Source: Scandinavium sp051650185 (GTDB lineage: Bacteria > Pseudomonadota > Gammaproteobacteria > Enterobacterales > Enterobacteriaceae). From it: DNA of 64,000 nt. Where the stretch lies: the NCBI RefSeq assembly GCF_051650185.1, contig NZ_JBOFIN010000140.1:1-64000 (forward strand), in the 5' to 3' direction. Positions 16,925-25,811 of this stretch are shown here, one piece after another (position 1 is the first letter of the stretch; every line of letters starts with the position of its first letter). Both the position numbers and the translations under genes were made by a program. Under the pieces are notes generated by a model that was not told where the DNA came from, did no database searches, and worked only from the letters and a program-made list of their open reading frames with translations.

Positions 16925-18025
16925 TCACCGCTCGTCGCGACGACCACCCACGGCGGCCCACATACGGCGCACGTGGACAGTCACTTCTTCACGATCGTGA
17001 TAAAGCTGGCGAGCCTGAATCTGCGCCGCAATCCCATGCTCATCCAGCTGCGCCTGAATATACGCCAGATTCTGCGACACCTCTTCGTAGCGTTTTTTCA
17101 TCGGCAGCTTGAGGTTAAAGATGGTTTCGCGACACCAGCCATTCACCAGCCACTGCGCCATCAGCGCGGCAACCTTCGCGGGTTTCTCGACCATGTCGCA
17201 TACCATCCATGAGATGTTGTTGCGCGTTGGGCGATAGCGGAAACCATCTTCACGCAGCCAGGTCACCTGCCCGGTATCCATCAGGCTTTGCGCCATCGGG
17301 CCGTTATCGACAGAGGAGACCCACATGTTGCGTTTCACCAGCTGATAGGTCCAGCCGCCCGGACACGCACCCAAATCAACCGCATACATGCCGTTCGCCA
17401 GACGCTCATCCCACTCATCGGCCGGAATAAACACGTGAAACGCCTCTTCCAGTTTCAGGGTCGAACGGCTTGGCGCATCAGACGGGAACTTCAGGCGTGG
17501 AATGCCCATATAGAACGGAGAGTTGTTGGTGGTCAGTGAATAGCCCACATAGCAACAGCCTGGCGCAATAAAGAACACGTGCACCACAGGCCGTTTCGGC
17601 GTTTCGTAGCCTGCCAGCACATTCACTTCACGAAGTGCAGCGCGCAGCGGCACGGTGAATTTGCGGCAGAACTTCATCAGCTCTTTGCTTTCGTTGGTGT
17701 CAGCCACTTCCACGCGCAAATCGCCGCCCTTCTCCACCACGCCTGTTAGCATTCCCACCACTGGCGTGATGCGGTCTTCCGGCGGCAGATCGGTTAACAG
17801 CTCGCAGGCCACAAACATCTGACGGGCGAAAATCAGCGAGGCAAACGGCAGCTCTTTAATCAGCTTCTCCGCTTCGCCTTCCTGATAGCACTCAAAAATC
17901 ACATACCCCGAGTTGTCTTTTACTCGGGCAAAACCATAGACGCCAAGGCGCGATGCCTTGTCAGAAATCTCTGCTGCGCACTCTTTCTCAAAACCCTGAC
18001 GGCTGTAGAGGACAACCTTATTCAT
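16925..18025 (-). CDS. rlmM: 23S rRNA (cytidine-2498-2'-O)-methyltransferase
   Basis: RlmM methylates the 2'-OH of C2498 in the peptidyl-transferase region of 23S rRNA. The 366 residues match E. coli RlmM. An N-terminal THUMP-like region (about 1-160) precedes a Rossmann methyltransferase domain with the SAM motif AVDLGACPGGWTYQLV. Other conserved parts are VDNGPMAQSLMDTGQVTWL, WMVCDMVEKPAKV and FNLKLPMKKRYEEV. Its start overlaps the ygdD stop by eight bases, which indicates co-transcription with ygdD. Confidence 0.97.
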   Translation of the reverse strand: MNKVVLYSRQGFEKECAAEISDKASRLGVYGFARVKDNSGYVIFECYQEGEAEKLIKELPFASLIFARQMFVACELLTDLPPEDRITPVVGMLTGVVEKGGDLRVEVADTNESKELMKFCRKFTVPLRAALREVNVLAGYETPKRPVVHVFFIAPGCCYVGYSLTTNNSPFYMGIPRLKFPSDAPSRSTLKLEEAFHVFIPADEWDERLANGMYAVDLGACPGGWTYQLVKRNMWVSSVDNGPMAQSLMDTGQVTWLREDGFRYRPTRNNISWMVCDMVEKPAKVAALMAQWLVNGWCRETIFNLKLPMKKRYEEVSQNLAYIQAQLDEHGIAAQIQARQLYHDREEVTVHVRRMWAAVGGRRDER

Positions 18026-18413
18026 GCGCGATACCTTTACGCTTTAAACGAATAGCGCCAATCAGCATCAGCACCCAACCGGCGAGGAAGCTAACGCCGC
18101 CCACCGGAGTGACAAATGCCCACAGGCGTAAATGCGACAGCGCCAGACAATAAAGGCTGCCGCTGAATAATACGGTTCCCAGCGCCATAAACACGCTGCT
18201 CCAGTAGAACCAGATGCTGATACGGCGCTGCATCGCCACCGCCAGCCCAAAAATCGCCAGCGTGTGAAACGCCTGATACTCAAGGCCGGTCTGGATCCAG
18301 CCCATCTCGACAACGCCGAGGGTTTTACTCAATACATGTGCCCCGAAGGCGCCCAGAGCAACAAAAACAAAGCCACTGATGGCCGCAAAAATCAGCATGA
18401 AGCGACTGGTCAT
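18018..18413 (-). CDS. ygdD: DUF423 inner-membrane protein YgdD
   Basis: This small integral membrane protein has 131 residues and four predicted hydrophobic segments (about 5-27, 45-63, 70-90 and 98-120). The N-terminal motif is ISGFVFVALGAFGAHVL, typical of DUF423. Its function is not known. It lies 19 bp after gcvA and overlaps rlmM, so the three probably form one leftward unit. Confidence 0.93.
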   Translation of the reverse strand: MTSRFMLIFAAISGFVFVALGAFGAHVLSKTLGVVEMGWIQTGLEYQAFHTLAIFGLAVAMQRRISIWFYWSSVFMALGTVLFSGSLYCLALSHLRLWAFVTPVGGVSFLAGWVLMLIGAIRLKRKGIAHE

Positions 18414-18432
18414 GTCATTATCCTGAAGTCAT

Positions 18433-19350
18433 TTATTGTTCGTAACGGAAGCGAAATTTCTCTTGCTCGCTTGCCGCTTTCGCCAGTATCCACTGCCGGA
18501 AAGCGGCTATTTTACCCAGTTCTGCCTGGCTGTCATGGCAAACGAGGTAAAACGCATTTTTGCTGACCAGAACATCATTAAACGGGCAAACCAAACGGCC
18601 TGCCTCAATTTCGGACTGCGCCATCACGTTGTTGGCCAGTGCGATCCCTTGTCCGTGGATTGCCGCCTGCAGCACCATGGCGCTGTGGCTGAAGATCGGT
18701 CCTTGTTGAACATTGATATGGTTTAAGCCCAACTGGCGCGTGTACGTCTGCCAGTCGCGGCGTGAAGCATCGTGCAATAAAGTATGTTGCGCCAGGTCAG
18801 CTGGTGTTTTCAACGCCTTATCGCCGGTTAACAGCAATGGCGAGCAAACAGGCAGCAAATATTCGGCGTACAGCTTCTCAACCCTCAGGCCCGGCCAGTT
18901 CCCCCGGCCATAAAAAATAGCCACGTCCACATCGTCCGCCAGCTTGTCTTCCTGACGGTCTACCGCCTGGATCCTGACGTCAATTCCCGGATAAGTTGAG
19001 TTAAAGCTTGCAAGCCGTGGCACCAGCCATTGAATGGCAAAACTGGGCAACATACTGACCGTCAGCGCCCCTTTTGCGCTTCGGGCCTGAAGTTTACGCG
19101 TTGCTTCGGTTAATTGCGAAAAGATCTCTTTGATGTCCTGAAAATAGCTCTGCCCTTCTTCAGTCAGCAACAGCGAACGGTTGCGACGACGAAAGAGCTT
19201 CAGGCCCAGGAAATCCTCAAGAGACTTGATCTGATGGCTCACCGCGGCCTGGGTGACGAAGAGCTCATCGGCGGCGCGAGTGAAGCTAAGATGACGGGCG
19301 GCGGCATCAAATACACGTAATGCATTCAGAGGAGGTAAACGCTTCGACAT
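18433..19350 (-). CDS. gcvA: glycine cleavage system regulator GcvA (LysR family)
   Basis: GcvA activates gcvTHP when glycine is plentiful, represses it with GcvR when glycine is scarce, and activates gcvB. The 305-residue protein has the LysR helix-turn-helix at about 10-65 (LNALRVFDAAARHLSFTRAA, ELFVTQAAVSHQIKSLE) and a substrate-binding domain (about 90-300). It is divergent from gcvB, with 129 bp between gcvA ATG and the gcvB start, as in E. coli. Confidence 0.96.
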   Translation of the reverse strand: MSKRLPPLNALRVFDAAARHLSFTRAADELFVTQAAVSHQIKSLEDFLGLKLFRRRNRSLLLTEEGQSYFQDIKEIFSQLTEATRKLQARSAKGALTVSMLPSFAIQWLVPRLASFNSTYPGIDVRIQAVDRQEDKLADDVDVAIFYGRGNWPGLRVEKLYAEYLLPVCSPLLLTGDKALKTPADLAQHTLLHDASRRDWQTYTRQLGLNHINVQQGPIFSHSAMVLQAAIHGQGIALANNVMAQSEIEAGRLVCPFNDVLVSKNAFYLVCHDSQAELGKIAAFRQWILAKAASEQEKFRFRYEQ

Positions 19351-19444
19351 GATTGTTTTGGCTTAGATGTTAACTCGATTTAACAATTAGATTACATCAT
19401 GTAACCTATTAGTTTTTTTTATCTGAGCCATTATAAATTGTCCG

Positions 19445-19473
19445 TTGAGCTTCTACCAGCAAATACCTATAGT
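19445..19473 (+). promoter_or_regulatory. gcvB promoter
   Basis: TTGAGC (19445-19450) and TATAGT (19468-19473) are separated by 17 bp and lie the correct distance before the gcvB 5' end at 19480. The AT-rich DNA just upstream (19360-19440) is the shared gcvA-gcvB control region where GcvA would bind. Confidence 0.75.
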
Positions 19474-19479
19474 GGCGGC

Positions 19480-19686
19480 ACTTCCTGAGCCGGAACGAAA
19501 AGCTTTTTTCGGAATGCGTGTTCTGATGGGCTTTTGGCTTACGGTTGTGATGTTGTGTTGTTGTGTTTGCAATTGGTCTGGAGTTCAGACCTCGGTAGCA
19601 AGACTACCCCTTTTCACTTCCTGTACATTTACCCTGTCTGTCCATAGTGATTCAATGTAGCACCGCCGAATGCGGTGCTTTTTTTT
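19480..19686 (+). ncRNA. gcvB: GcvB small RNA
   Basis: This is the Hfq-dependent RNA that represses many amino acid and peptide transport mRNAs. It is about 207 nt (206 in E. coli). It begins ACTTCCTGAGCCGGAACG, has the G/U-rich seed region R1 (TTGTGATGTTGTGTTGTTG, about 19546-19565) and the second conserved stretch ACCCTGTCTGTCCATAG, and ends in the hairpin GCACCGCCGAATGCGGTGC with a T-run at 19679-19686. The gene order gcvA<>gcvB-ygdI matches E. coli. Confidence 0.97.
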
Positions 19687-19702
19687 GCTTTAAAATCAGC
19701 CG

Positions 19703-19930
19703 TTAGTTGTCCATTTCGACCATTTCTTTCACGTCGCTACGGTTGATTTGCTGCTTGTTACCATTGGCGTCTTTATAGGAAATCATACCGGTATCGTTAT
19801 CGGTTTGTGGCTTACCGTCGGCGATAATAGTACGACCGTCATTGGTATGCATCACGTAGTTCGGGCCCGAGCAGGCGCTCAGGGCAAAAGTCAGCATACA
19901 GGCAGAAATGATTGCGGCAGTCTTTTTCAT
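19703..19930 (-). CDS. ygdI: YgdI/YgdR family lipoprotein YgdI
   Basis: This is a small 75-residue lipoprotein (DUF903). The signal peptide ends LTFALSAC, with Cys20 as the lipidation site. The mature part carries NYVMHTNDGRTIIADGKPQ and DTGMISYKDANGNKQQINR, an SH3-like fold known for the family. A paralogue, ygdR, is present at 47835 in this window, about half identical by eye. The stop is close to the end of gcvB on the opposite strand. Function is unknown. Confidence 0.95.
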   Translation of the reverse strand: MKKTAAIISACMLTFALSACSGPNYVMHTNDGRTIIADGKPQTDNDTGMISYKDANGNKQQINRSDVKEMVEMDN

Positions 19931-20122
19931 GTTCTTCTCCTTTCAGCAATTCATGCTGGGTTTCGAGCTTCAATTAACAGGCTAAAACAGTCGCCTAACA
20001 TAATTCAGCATAACGCACTACCCACGGTTCGCCACTCATCCCAGAAAATTCCGAGGGTTACGCCTGCCCTTGCCCTGCTGCAAAAATTGCGCGACGATCG
20101 TCAGACTGGAATGAGGAAAACC

Positions 20123-21328
20123 ATGAACGCATTCAACCCGGCGCAGTTTCGCGCCCAGTTTCCGGCGCTGAGCGATGCCGGCGTCTATCTGGACAGCGCC
20201 GCCACCGCGCTGAAGCCGCAGGCGGTTATCGATGCCAGCCATCAGTTTTACAGCCTGAGCGCGGGAAACGTGCACCGCAGTCAGTTTGCTGCCGCGCAAA
20301 AACTCACTGCTCGCTATGAAGCCGCGCGCGATCAGGTCGCGGCGTTGATTAATGCTCCGGATGGCAAGAACATCGTCTGGACTCGCGGCACGACCGAAGC
20401 CATCAATATGGTGGCGCAGTGCTTTGCGCGCCCTCGCCTGCAGCCTGGCGATGAGATAATCGTCAGTGAGGCAGAACATCATGCCAACCTCGTTCCATGG
20501 TTGATGGTGACTGAGCAAACGGGCGCGCGTATCGTCAAGCTGCCCTTGGGTGCAGATCGCTTGCCCGACGTTGAGCAGCTTTCCTCATTGCTTAACAACA
20601 AAAGCCGTATTCTGGCGCTGGGCCAGATGTCGAACGTAACTGGCGGTTGCCCTGATTTGGCGCGCGCCATTCAGCTTGCTCATGCCGCAGGCGTGGTGGT
20701 GATGGTTGATGGAGCCCAGGGCATCGTTCACTTCCCTGCCGATGTACAAGCGCTGGATATCGATTTTTACGCCTTCTCCGGTCACAAGCTCTATGGCCCA
20801 ACAGGGATTGGCGCGCTGTATGGCAAAGCCGAATTGCTCTCAGAAATGACGCCGTGGTTGGGCGGCGGCAAGATGATCACCGAGGTGACCTTTGACGGGT
20901 TTAAAACGCAGCCCGTTCCCTATCGACTGGAAGCGGGAACGCCAAACGTAGCGGGCGTCATCGGGCTGAGTGCCGCACTTGAATGGTTGAATGAAACCGA
21001 CATTGCGCAGGCTGAAACCTGGAGCCGCGGCCTGGCAACGCTGGCAGAAGAAGAGCTCGCCCGCCGACCAGGTTTTCGTTCATTCCGCTGCCAGGATTCA
21101 AGCCTGCTGGCCTTTGATTTCGCCGGTGTGCATCACAGCGACATGGTGACGTTACTCGCGGAATACGGCATCTCGCTCCGGGCAGGACAGCATTGTGCTC
21201 AGCCACTGTTAGCCGCGCTTGGCGTGAAGGGTACCCTGAGAGCCTCATTTGCCCCTTATAATACCCAGGAAGACGTTCACGCGCTGATCAACGCCGTGGA
21301 CCGCGCCCTTGAACTTCTGGTGGATTAA
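20123..21328 (+). CDS. csdA: cysteine desulfurase CsdA
   Basis: CsdA is a pyridoxal-phosphate enzyme that takes sulfur (or selenium) from cysteine and passes it to CsdE. I start at MNAFNPAQFRAQFP, with GAGGAAAA upstream, giving 401 residues as in E. coli. The PLP lysine is Lys222 (FSGHKLYGPTG) and the catalytic cysteine is Cys358 (LRAGQHCAQPLL). AEHHAN and VMVDGAQG are further PLP contacts. It is directly followed by csdE with no spacer (TAAATG). Confidence 0.97.
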   Translation: MNAFNPAQFRAQFPALSDAGVYLDSAATALKPQAVIDASHQFYSLSAGNVHRSQFAAAQKLTARYEAARDQVAALINAPDGKNIVWTRGTTEAINMVAQCFARPRLQPGDEIIVSEAEHHANLVPWLMVTEQTGARIVKLPLGADRLPDVEQLSSLLNNKSRILALGQMSNVTGGCPDLARAIQLAHAAGVVVMVDGAQGIVHFPADVQALDIDFYAFSGHKLYGPTGIGALYGKAELLSEMTPWLGGGKMITEVTFDGFKTQPVPYRLEAGTPNVAGVIGLSAALEWLNETDIAQAETWSRGLATLAEEELARRPGFRSFRCQDSSLLAFDFAGVHHSDMVTLLAEYGISLRAGQHCAQPLLAALGVKGTLRASFAPYNTQEDVHALINAVDRALELLVD

Positions 21329-21772
21329 ATGACAAGCCCAGCCTTAGCCGGACATCCGTTCGGCACAACCCTGACTGAAGACGATTTACGACAGATTTTC
21401 GGCCCACTCACGCAGTGGGAAGACAAATACCGGCAGCTGATCCTGCTCGGCAAAAAGCTGCCTGCTCTGGCAGAAGAGCTGAAAGCTCAGGCCCAGGAAA
21501 TTGCTGGCTGTGAAAATCGGGTCTGGCTCGGCCACACGCTGTCATCTAACGGGAAGCTTCATTTTTATGGGGACAGTGAAGGACGGATTGTGAGAGGCAT
21601 GCTGGCAGTGTTACTGACCGCGATTGAAGGGAAGAGCGCGGAACAGCTTTTGTCGGCTGATCCGCTGAGCCTTTTTGATGAGCTGGGGCTTCGCGTGCAG
21701 CTTAGCGCATCCCGCAATCAGGGGCTGAATGCCCTGCGCGACGCAGTCATCGCCGCCGCGCAGAAGGCTTAA
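21329..21772 (+). CDS. csdE: sulfur acceptor CsdE
   Basis: CsdE receives persulfide sulfur from CsdA and hands it on, with TcdA as an interaction partner in E. coli. The 147-residue SufE-like protein has its acceptor cysteine at Cys61 (EIAGCENRVWLG). Its ATG follows the csdA stop immediately, so the two are one operon. The 3' end overlaps the convergent tcdA by four bases. Confidence 0.96.
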   Translation: MTSPALAGHPFGTTLTEDDLRQIFGPLTQWEDKYRQLILLGKKLPALAEELKAQAQEIAGCENRVWLGHTLSSNGKLHFYGDSEGRIVRGMLAVLLTAIEGKSAEQLLSADPLSLFDELGLRVQLSASRNQGLNALRDAVIAAAQKA

Positions 21773-22575
21773 GCCTGACGATCGGCTTTCGCCATCATTT
21801 TCTTCAAAACATGGGACACCGCGACAAACCCGAACGTCGCGGTCACCATCGTCGCCGCACCAAATCCTGACGCACAGTCCATCCGTTTTGGCCCTTCGGC
21901 AGTGCTTTTCATCGCACATACCGTACCATCAGACTGCGGGTAAACCAGCGCTTCGGTGGAAAACACACAATCCACGCCAAGCTTGCCCTTACTGTTTTTC
22001 ACCACGCCGAAATCATTCTTCAGGCGCTCGCGCAGTTTTGCCGCCAGCGGATCCTGAATCGTTTTCGCCAGATCGGCGACCTGGATCTGCGTCGGATCGA
22101 TTTGCCCGCCCGCGCCACCGGTTGTCACCAACGGTACTTTGTAACGACGACAGTAAGAGATCAGCGCCGCTTTCGGCCGCACGCTGTCGATAGCATCGAT
22201 GACATAGCTAAAGCCGGCCCCAAGATACTCAGCGACATTATCCGGCGTGACGAAATCATCAACCACCGTCACCTGGCACTCCGGGTTGATCTGACGAATA
22301 CGCTCCGCCATCACTTCCGCTTTCGCAAGCCCGACATTGCCGCCTAACGCGTGGATCTGGCGATTGGTATTGGTGACGCATACGTCATCCATATCAATCA
22401 GCGTAATGGCGCCAATTCCCGTGCGTGCCAGCGCCTCTGCTGCCCATGACCCCACACCGCCAATGCCGACGACACAAACGTGTGCGTCAGCAAACAGCTG
22501 CAGCGCCTTTTCACCATATAAACGTGCCGTGCCGCCAAACCGCTGGCGCCACGCATCGCTAAGTACAACTGACAT
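21769..22575 (-). CDS. tcdA: tRNA threonylcarbamoyladenosine dehydratase TcdA
   Basis: TcdA (CsdL) is an E1-like enzyme that uses ATP to cyclise t6A37 of tRNA into ct6A. The 268 residues show the nucleotide motif VVGIGGVGSWAAEALARTG (about 34-52), LIDMDDVCVTNTNRQ and the conserved VIDAIDSVRPKAALI. It is convergent with csdE, whose system in E. coli supports TcdA. A hydrophobic C-terminal stretch (about 235-255) is typical of the family. Confidence 0.96.
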   Translation of the reverse strand: MSVVLSDAWRQRFGGTARLYGEKALQLFADAHVCVVGIGGVGSWAAEALARTGIGAITLIDMDDVCVTNTNRQIHALGGNVGLAKAEVMAERIRQINPECQVTVVDDFVTPDNVAEYLGAGFSYVIDAIDSVRPKAALISYCRRYKVPLVTTGGAGGQIDPTQIQVADLAKTIQDPLAAKLRERLKNDFGVVKNSKGKLGVDCVFSTEALVYPQSDGTVCAMKSTAEGPKRMDCASGFGAATMVTATFGFVAVSHVLKKMMAKADRQA

Positions 22576-22594
22576 AAAACCTCAAACGACGTGA

Positions 22595-23689
22595 TTAACC
22601 GCTAAAGACGTAACCGTTGCCCGCCCCACGCAATACCCAGACGCGACCGTAATGGTTATACCAACCCGCACGGTGTCCGGCATCCGGACCAATCCCCTGG
22701 TAGATATCGAAGTGCTGGCCTTTAATTGCACCGCCCACATCCAGCGCGACCATCAGTCGCAGCTCGTAGTGACCGTTAAATTTACCGTTGTTATCCAGCA
22801 GCGGGACTTCAGCCAGCAGCGTAGTGCCCGCCGGAATAATACTGCGATCGGAGGCGACAGACGCCCGGCCCACTAACGGAACAGCGCTCGCCCCTTTCAC
22901 CGGTGCAAAAGATTGTGGTTTGAAGAACACGAAGGACTGGTTCTCTTCAAGCAAAGCACGCACTTCCGCTTCGCTGTGGGTTTCGCCCCAGTGACGGATA
23001 ACCTGCATCGACATATCTTCTTTCTTATACTCGCCGCGATCGACAAGCACCTTGCCGATACTGCGGTATGCCCAGCCGTTTTTACCCGCGTAGCTAAAGA
23101 AGTTCAGCGGCGAGCCGTCGCCGAAATCGATATAACCGCTGCCCTGCACGTCCATGATGAAGTTATCCATCAGGGAATTGCTGTAAGCCAGAATGTACTT
23201 GTCGCTCAGCGCGCCTGCGTAGATTTCTGCGCGAGACGGCAGTCGACCGCGCTTCGGCGGCATGCGGTAGATTGGGTACTGGAACTCGCCCTGACGCGTG
23301 TGTCGCGCTTCAATTACAGGCGTGTAGTAACCGGTGAACTGGACGTTGCCGTAGTTATCTGCACCCTGCATCTGCCAGGCATCAAGCCCGTACTGCTTTA
23401 AGGTGCGCGTATCGCCACCGGCCTTAAGCCATTGCTGAACGGCACTGAACACAGCGCTTTGATTGCCATACAGGCGCGGCGATGCGTTACGAATTTCATT
23501 GACCTGCTGCGCGAAGTCGCCCCCATTAATTGGAGCCCCTACGGCGTCAGGCTGGTTCACCAGGGAAAACTGGTTGGTGAGCTTTCCGTCATTATATTGC
23601 TGACCGCGATCGGTCGGCTTTGATGAACAGGCGGCGAGTAACGCCATCATTGCCCCTGTTGCCAGATATTTTGCCCAACGTCCTTTCAT
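22595..23689 (-). CDS. mltA: membrane-bound lytic murein transglycosylase A
   Basis: MltA is an outer-membrane lipoprotein that cleaves the glycan strands of peptidoglycan, forming 1,6-anhydromuropeptides. The 364-residue protein has a lipobox LLAAC with Cys21. The MltA barrel (about 110-260) includes NVQFTGYYTPVIEARH and YRMPPKRGRLPSRAEI. The C-terminal 3D domain includes LMVALDVGGAIKGQHFDIYQG with the catalytic-site aspartate. It lies upstream of tcdA with a 19-bp gap. Confidence 0.97.
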   Translation of the reverse strand: MKGRWAKYLATGAMMALLAACSSKPTDRGQQYNDGKLTNQFSLVNQPDAVGAPINGGDFAQQVNEIRNASPRLYGNQSAVFSAVQQWLKAGGDTRTLKQYGLDAWQMQGADNYGNVQFTGYYTPVIEARHTRQGEFQYPIYRMPPKRGRLPSRAEIYAGALSDKYILAYSNSLMDNFIMDVQGSGYIDFGDGSPLNFFSYAGKNGWAYRSIGKVLVDRGEYKKEDMSMQVIRHWGETHSEAEVRALLEENQSFVFFKPQSFAPVKGASAVPLVGRASVASDRSIIPAGTTLLAEVPLLDNNGKFNGHYELRLMVALDVGGAIKGQHFDIYQGIGPDAGHRAGWYNHYGRVWVLRGAGNGYVFSG

Positions 23690-23844
23690 GGTTTCCCGTC
23701 TTCTTTATAGGCTGAATGCGTGATGAAGATAACAAACCGTCAGGGGTATTGAAATGTGATAACGTGCCACGCAGTCCATTTTGAACAAAAAACAATCGAC
23801 ATGTTTTGTTTTTACCCACTCTTTATCATTTATGCAAAAAAGGG

Positions 23845-23872
23845 TTGCAACAAATCGTGACCCGCGTATAGT
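23845..23872 (+). promoter_or_regulatory. promoter of the initiator tRNA cluster
   Basis: TTGCAA (23845-23850) and TATAGT (23867-23872) are spaced 16 bp and are followed by a GC-rich discriminator (GCGC). The discriminator is typical of stringently controlled stable-RNA promoters. The first tRNA begins 13 bp downstream. Confidence 0.75.
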
Positions 23873-23885
23873 GCGCTTCCACGGA

Positions 23886-23962
<77 letters not shown>

Positions 23963-24012
23963 ATTAAAATATGATGTGTAAGGTTTACCTGATGGAAGGG
24001 TAAACATTCGGA

Positions 24013-24089
<77 letters not shown>

Positions 24090-24137
24090 ACACATGATGA
24101 AGTAGAAGGTTTATCTGATTCACGGTAAACAAACGGA

Positions 24138-24214
<77 letters not shown>

Positions 24215-24230
24215 CTTCATCAAACACTAA

Positions 24231-24252
24231 GCACCTTAACGGGTGTTTTTTT
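24231..24252 (+). terminator. terminator of the tRNA-fMet cluster
   Basis: CACC and GGTG flank a TTAACG loop, followed by seven T residues, 17 bases after the third tRNA. The stem is short, but the T-run is strong. Confidence 0.7.
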
Positions 24253-24280
24253 GTATCTGAAATTCGCCCAGCCCAAAAAA

Positions 24281-24310
24281 CAAACAAAAAAATGACGCCT
24301 TCCGGCGCCA
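24281..24310 (-). terminator. amiC terminator
   Basis: On the minus strand TGGCGCC and GGCGTCA pair around a GGAA loop (one G-U), followed by a run of seven T. On the plus strand the stem has an A-C mismatch, so it is directional and serves amiC, whose stop is 20 bases away. Confidence 0.82.
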
Positions 24311-24329
24311 TATTCTCTGATAATAATGC

Positions 24330-25583
24330 CTAACTGCGCCGTGCGAGCGTGGCCCCATCGGCAAAATAAGCTTTGATCCCCGCCAGTATCGACTCAGCAA
24401 CTTCCTGCTGAAAGGCCGCTGTTTTCAGTTTGCGCTCTTCTTCAACGTTACTGATGAAGGCCGTCTCGACCAGAATGGAAGGAATATCCGGTGCCTTCAG
24501 TACCGCAAACCCCGCCTGCTCCACCCGATTTTTATGCAGATTGTTGACCTTCCCGAGCTTACCCAGCACCGCTTTACCAAATTTCAGGCTGTCATTGATG
24601 GTCAGCGACTGCACCATATCAAACATAGTGTGGTCGACGTAGCGATCGCCGCTCTTGCTCACCCCCCCGATCAAGTCAGAGGCGTTCTGAGTATCGGCGA
24701 GGTATTTCGCAGCGGTACTTGTCGCACCTTTGGTCGAGAGCGCAAAAACAGAAGAACCGCTCGGCTGGCGGCTGGTAAAGGCATCCGCATGAATCGAGAC
24801 AAACAAGTCTGCGCGCTGCTTCTGCGCTTTCGCGACACGCACTTTCAACGGAATGAAAACATCCTCGTTGCGCGTCATGTACGCCTTCATGTTGCCTTCT
24901 TTGTCGATCAGCGCTTTCAGGCGGCGGCCAATTTGCAACACCACATCTTTCTCGCGAGTCCTGTATTTACCGACAGCGCCGGAGTCTTCACCCCCGTGCC
25001 CAGGATCAAGCATGATCACAATCGGCCTGTCGCGACCGGCTTTCCCCGGCTGTGGACCACTTTGCGCAGGCGGAACCTGCTTTTCCAGATCGCCTTTATT
25101 GTAATCTTCGAGCAGTGCCAGCAGCGGATCCTGCACTTCTGTTGCTGTGGAAGGGTAAAGATCCATCACCAGGCGCTCTTTAAAACCGGCGACTGGTGCA
25201 AGCGCAAACAGCTGCGGCTTCACGTTTTGCTTCAGCTCAAACACCATCCTGACGGTTTGCGGATCAAACTGACCCACGCGCGCAGATTTAATGTAGGGAT
25301 CGTCGCCACGAATCTGCGCCCCCATGCCTTTCAGCACCGAGTTCAGGTTGACGCCTTCGAGATCGACCACCAGCCTTTCAGGATTGCTCAATGCAAACTG
25401 CTTGTATTTCAGAACCTGGCTGGATTCCACCGTCACGCGGGTATAGGTCGACGACGGCCACACGCGGACCGCAACCACCTGACTCGCGGCGGCCAGTCCC
25501 ACCTGGCTTACGCTGAGTAACCACATCGCCCCGGCCCCTTTTAATAAGCGACGGCGACTTAATCCTGACTGACTTCCAGACAT
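24330..25583 (-). CDS. amiC: N-acetylmuramoyl-L-alanine amidase AmiC
   Basis: AmiC is the periplasmic zinc amidase that splits septal peptidoglycan during daughter-cell separation, activated by NlpD. I start at MSGSQSGLSRRRLLKGAG, giving 417 residues as in E. coli. The twin-arginine motif SRRRLLK with a hydrophobic region and AAASQ indicates Tat export. An AMIN domain (about 35-160) for septal targeting is followed by the Amidase_3 domain with IVIMLDPGHGGEDSGAVG, DLFVSIHADAF and ILVETAFISN zinc and catalytic residues. A longer frame with eight extra codons upstream would dilute the Tat signal. Confidence 0.97.
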   Translation of the reverse strand: MSGSQSGLSRRRLLKGAGAMWLLSVSQVGLAAASQVVAVRVWPSSTYTRVTVESSQVLKYKQFALSNPERLVVDLEGVNLNSVLKGMGAQIRGDDPYIKSARVGQFDPQTVRMVFELKQNVKPQLFALAPVAGFKERLVMDLYPSTATEVQDPLLALLEDYNKGDLEKQVPPAQSGPQPGKAGRDRPIVIMLDPGHGGEDSGAVGKYRTREKDVVLQIGRRLKALIDKEGNMKAYMTRNEDVFIPLKVRVAKAQKQRADLFVSIHADAFTSRQPSGSSVFALSTKGATSTAAKYLADTQNASDLIGGVSKSGDRYVDHTMFDMVQSLTINDSLKFGKAVLGKLGKVNNLHKNRVEQAGFAVLKAPDIPSILVETAFISNVEEERKLKTAAFQQEVAESILAGIKAYFADGATLARRS

Positions 25584-25760
25584 GCTTCTCCCAGGCAAAA
25601 ATTTCAACTTTACTTTTTAAACATTGAGTTTGACCGAAAACTTTAACCAAAGGCGCATAAACTGTCATCAATAAAAGGGTAAACATTCCTGATTTGTGAC
25701 GTTTTTCGGCTGACTTCTCCGCCACATTCACTGAAATTGCTGCTTGCACCTGCCGCCAAA

Positions 25761-25799
25761 AAAGAATAAAAATACACTCATTACGAATAATCATGCAAT
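25761..25799. promoter_or_regulatory. pair of ArgR operators (ARG boxes) at argA
   Basis: Two 18-bp boxes, AAAGAATAAAAATACACT (25761-25778) and TACGAATAATCATGCAAT (25782-25799), match the WNTGAATWWWWATTCANW pattern imperfectly and are separated by exactly 3 bp, the usual ARG-box spacing. They end 12 bp before the argA start, so hexameric ArgR with arginine should block argA transcription. Confidence 0.85.
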
Positions 25800-25811
25800 G
25801 AGGGTTGTGCT

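Noticed and set aside
19748..20122. A 125-codon N-terminal extension of csdA
   Set aside because: It would read antisense through ygdI. The ATG at 20123 with GAGGAAAA gives the exact family length.
24534..25520. Rightward 328-codon frame
   Set aside because: It lies antisense to amiC, rich in His and Arg as expected for a shadow frame, and has no domain or ribosome site.
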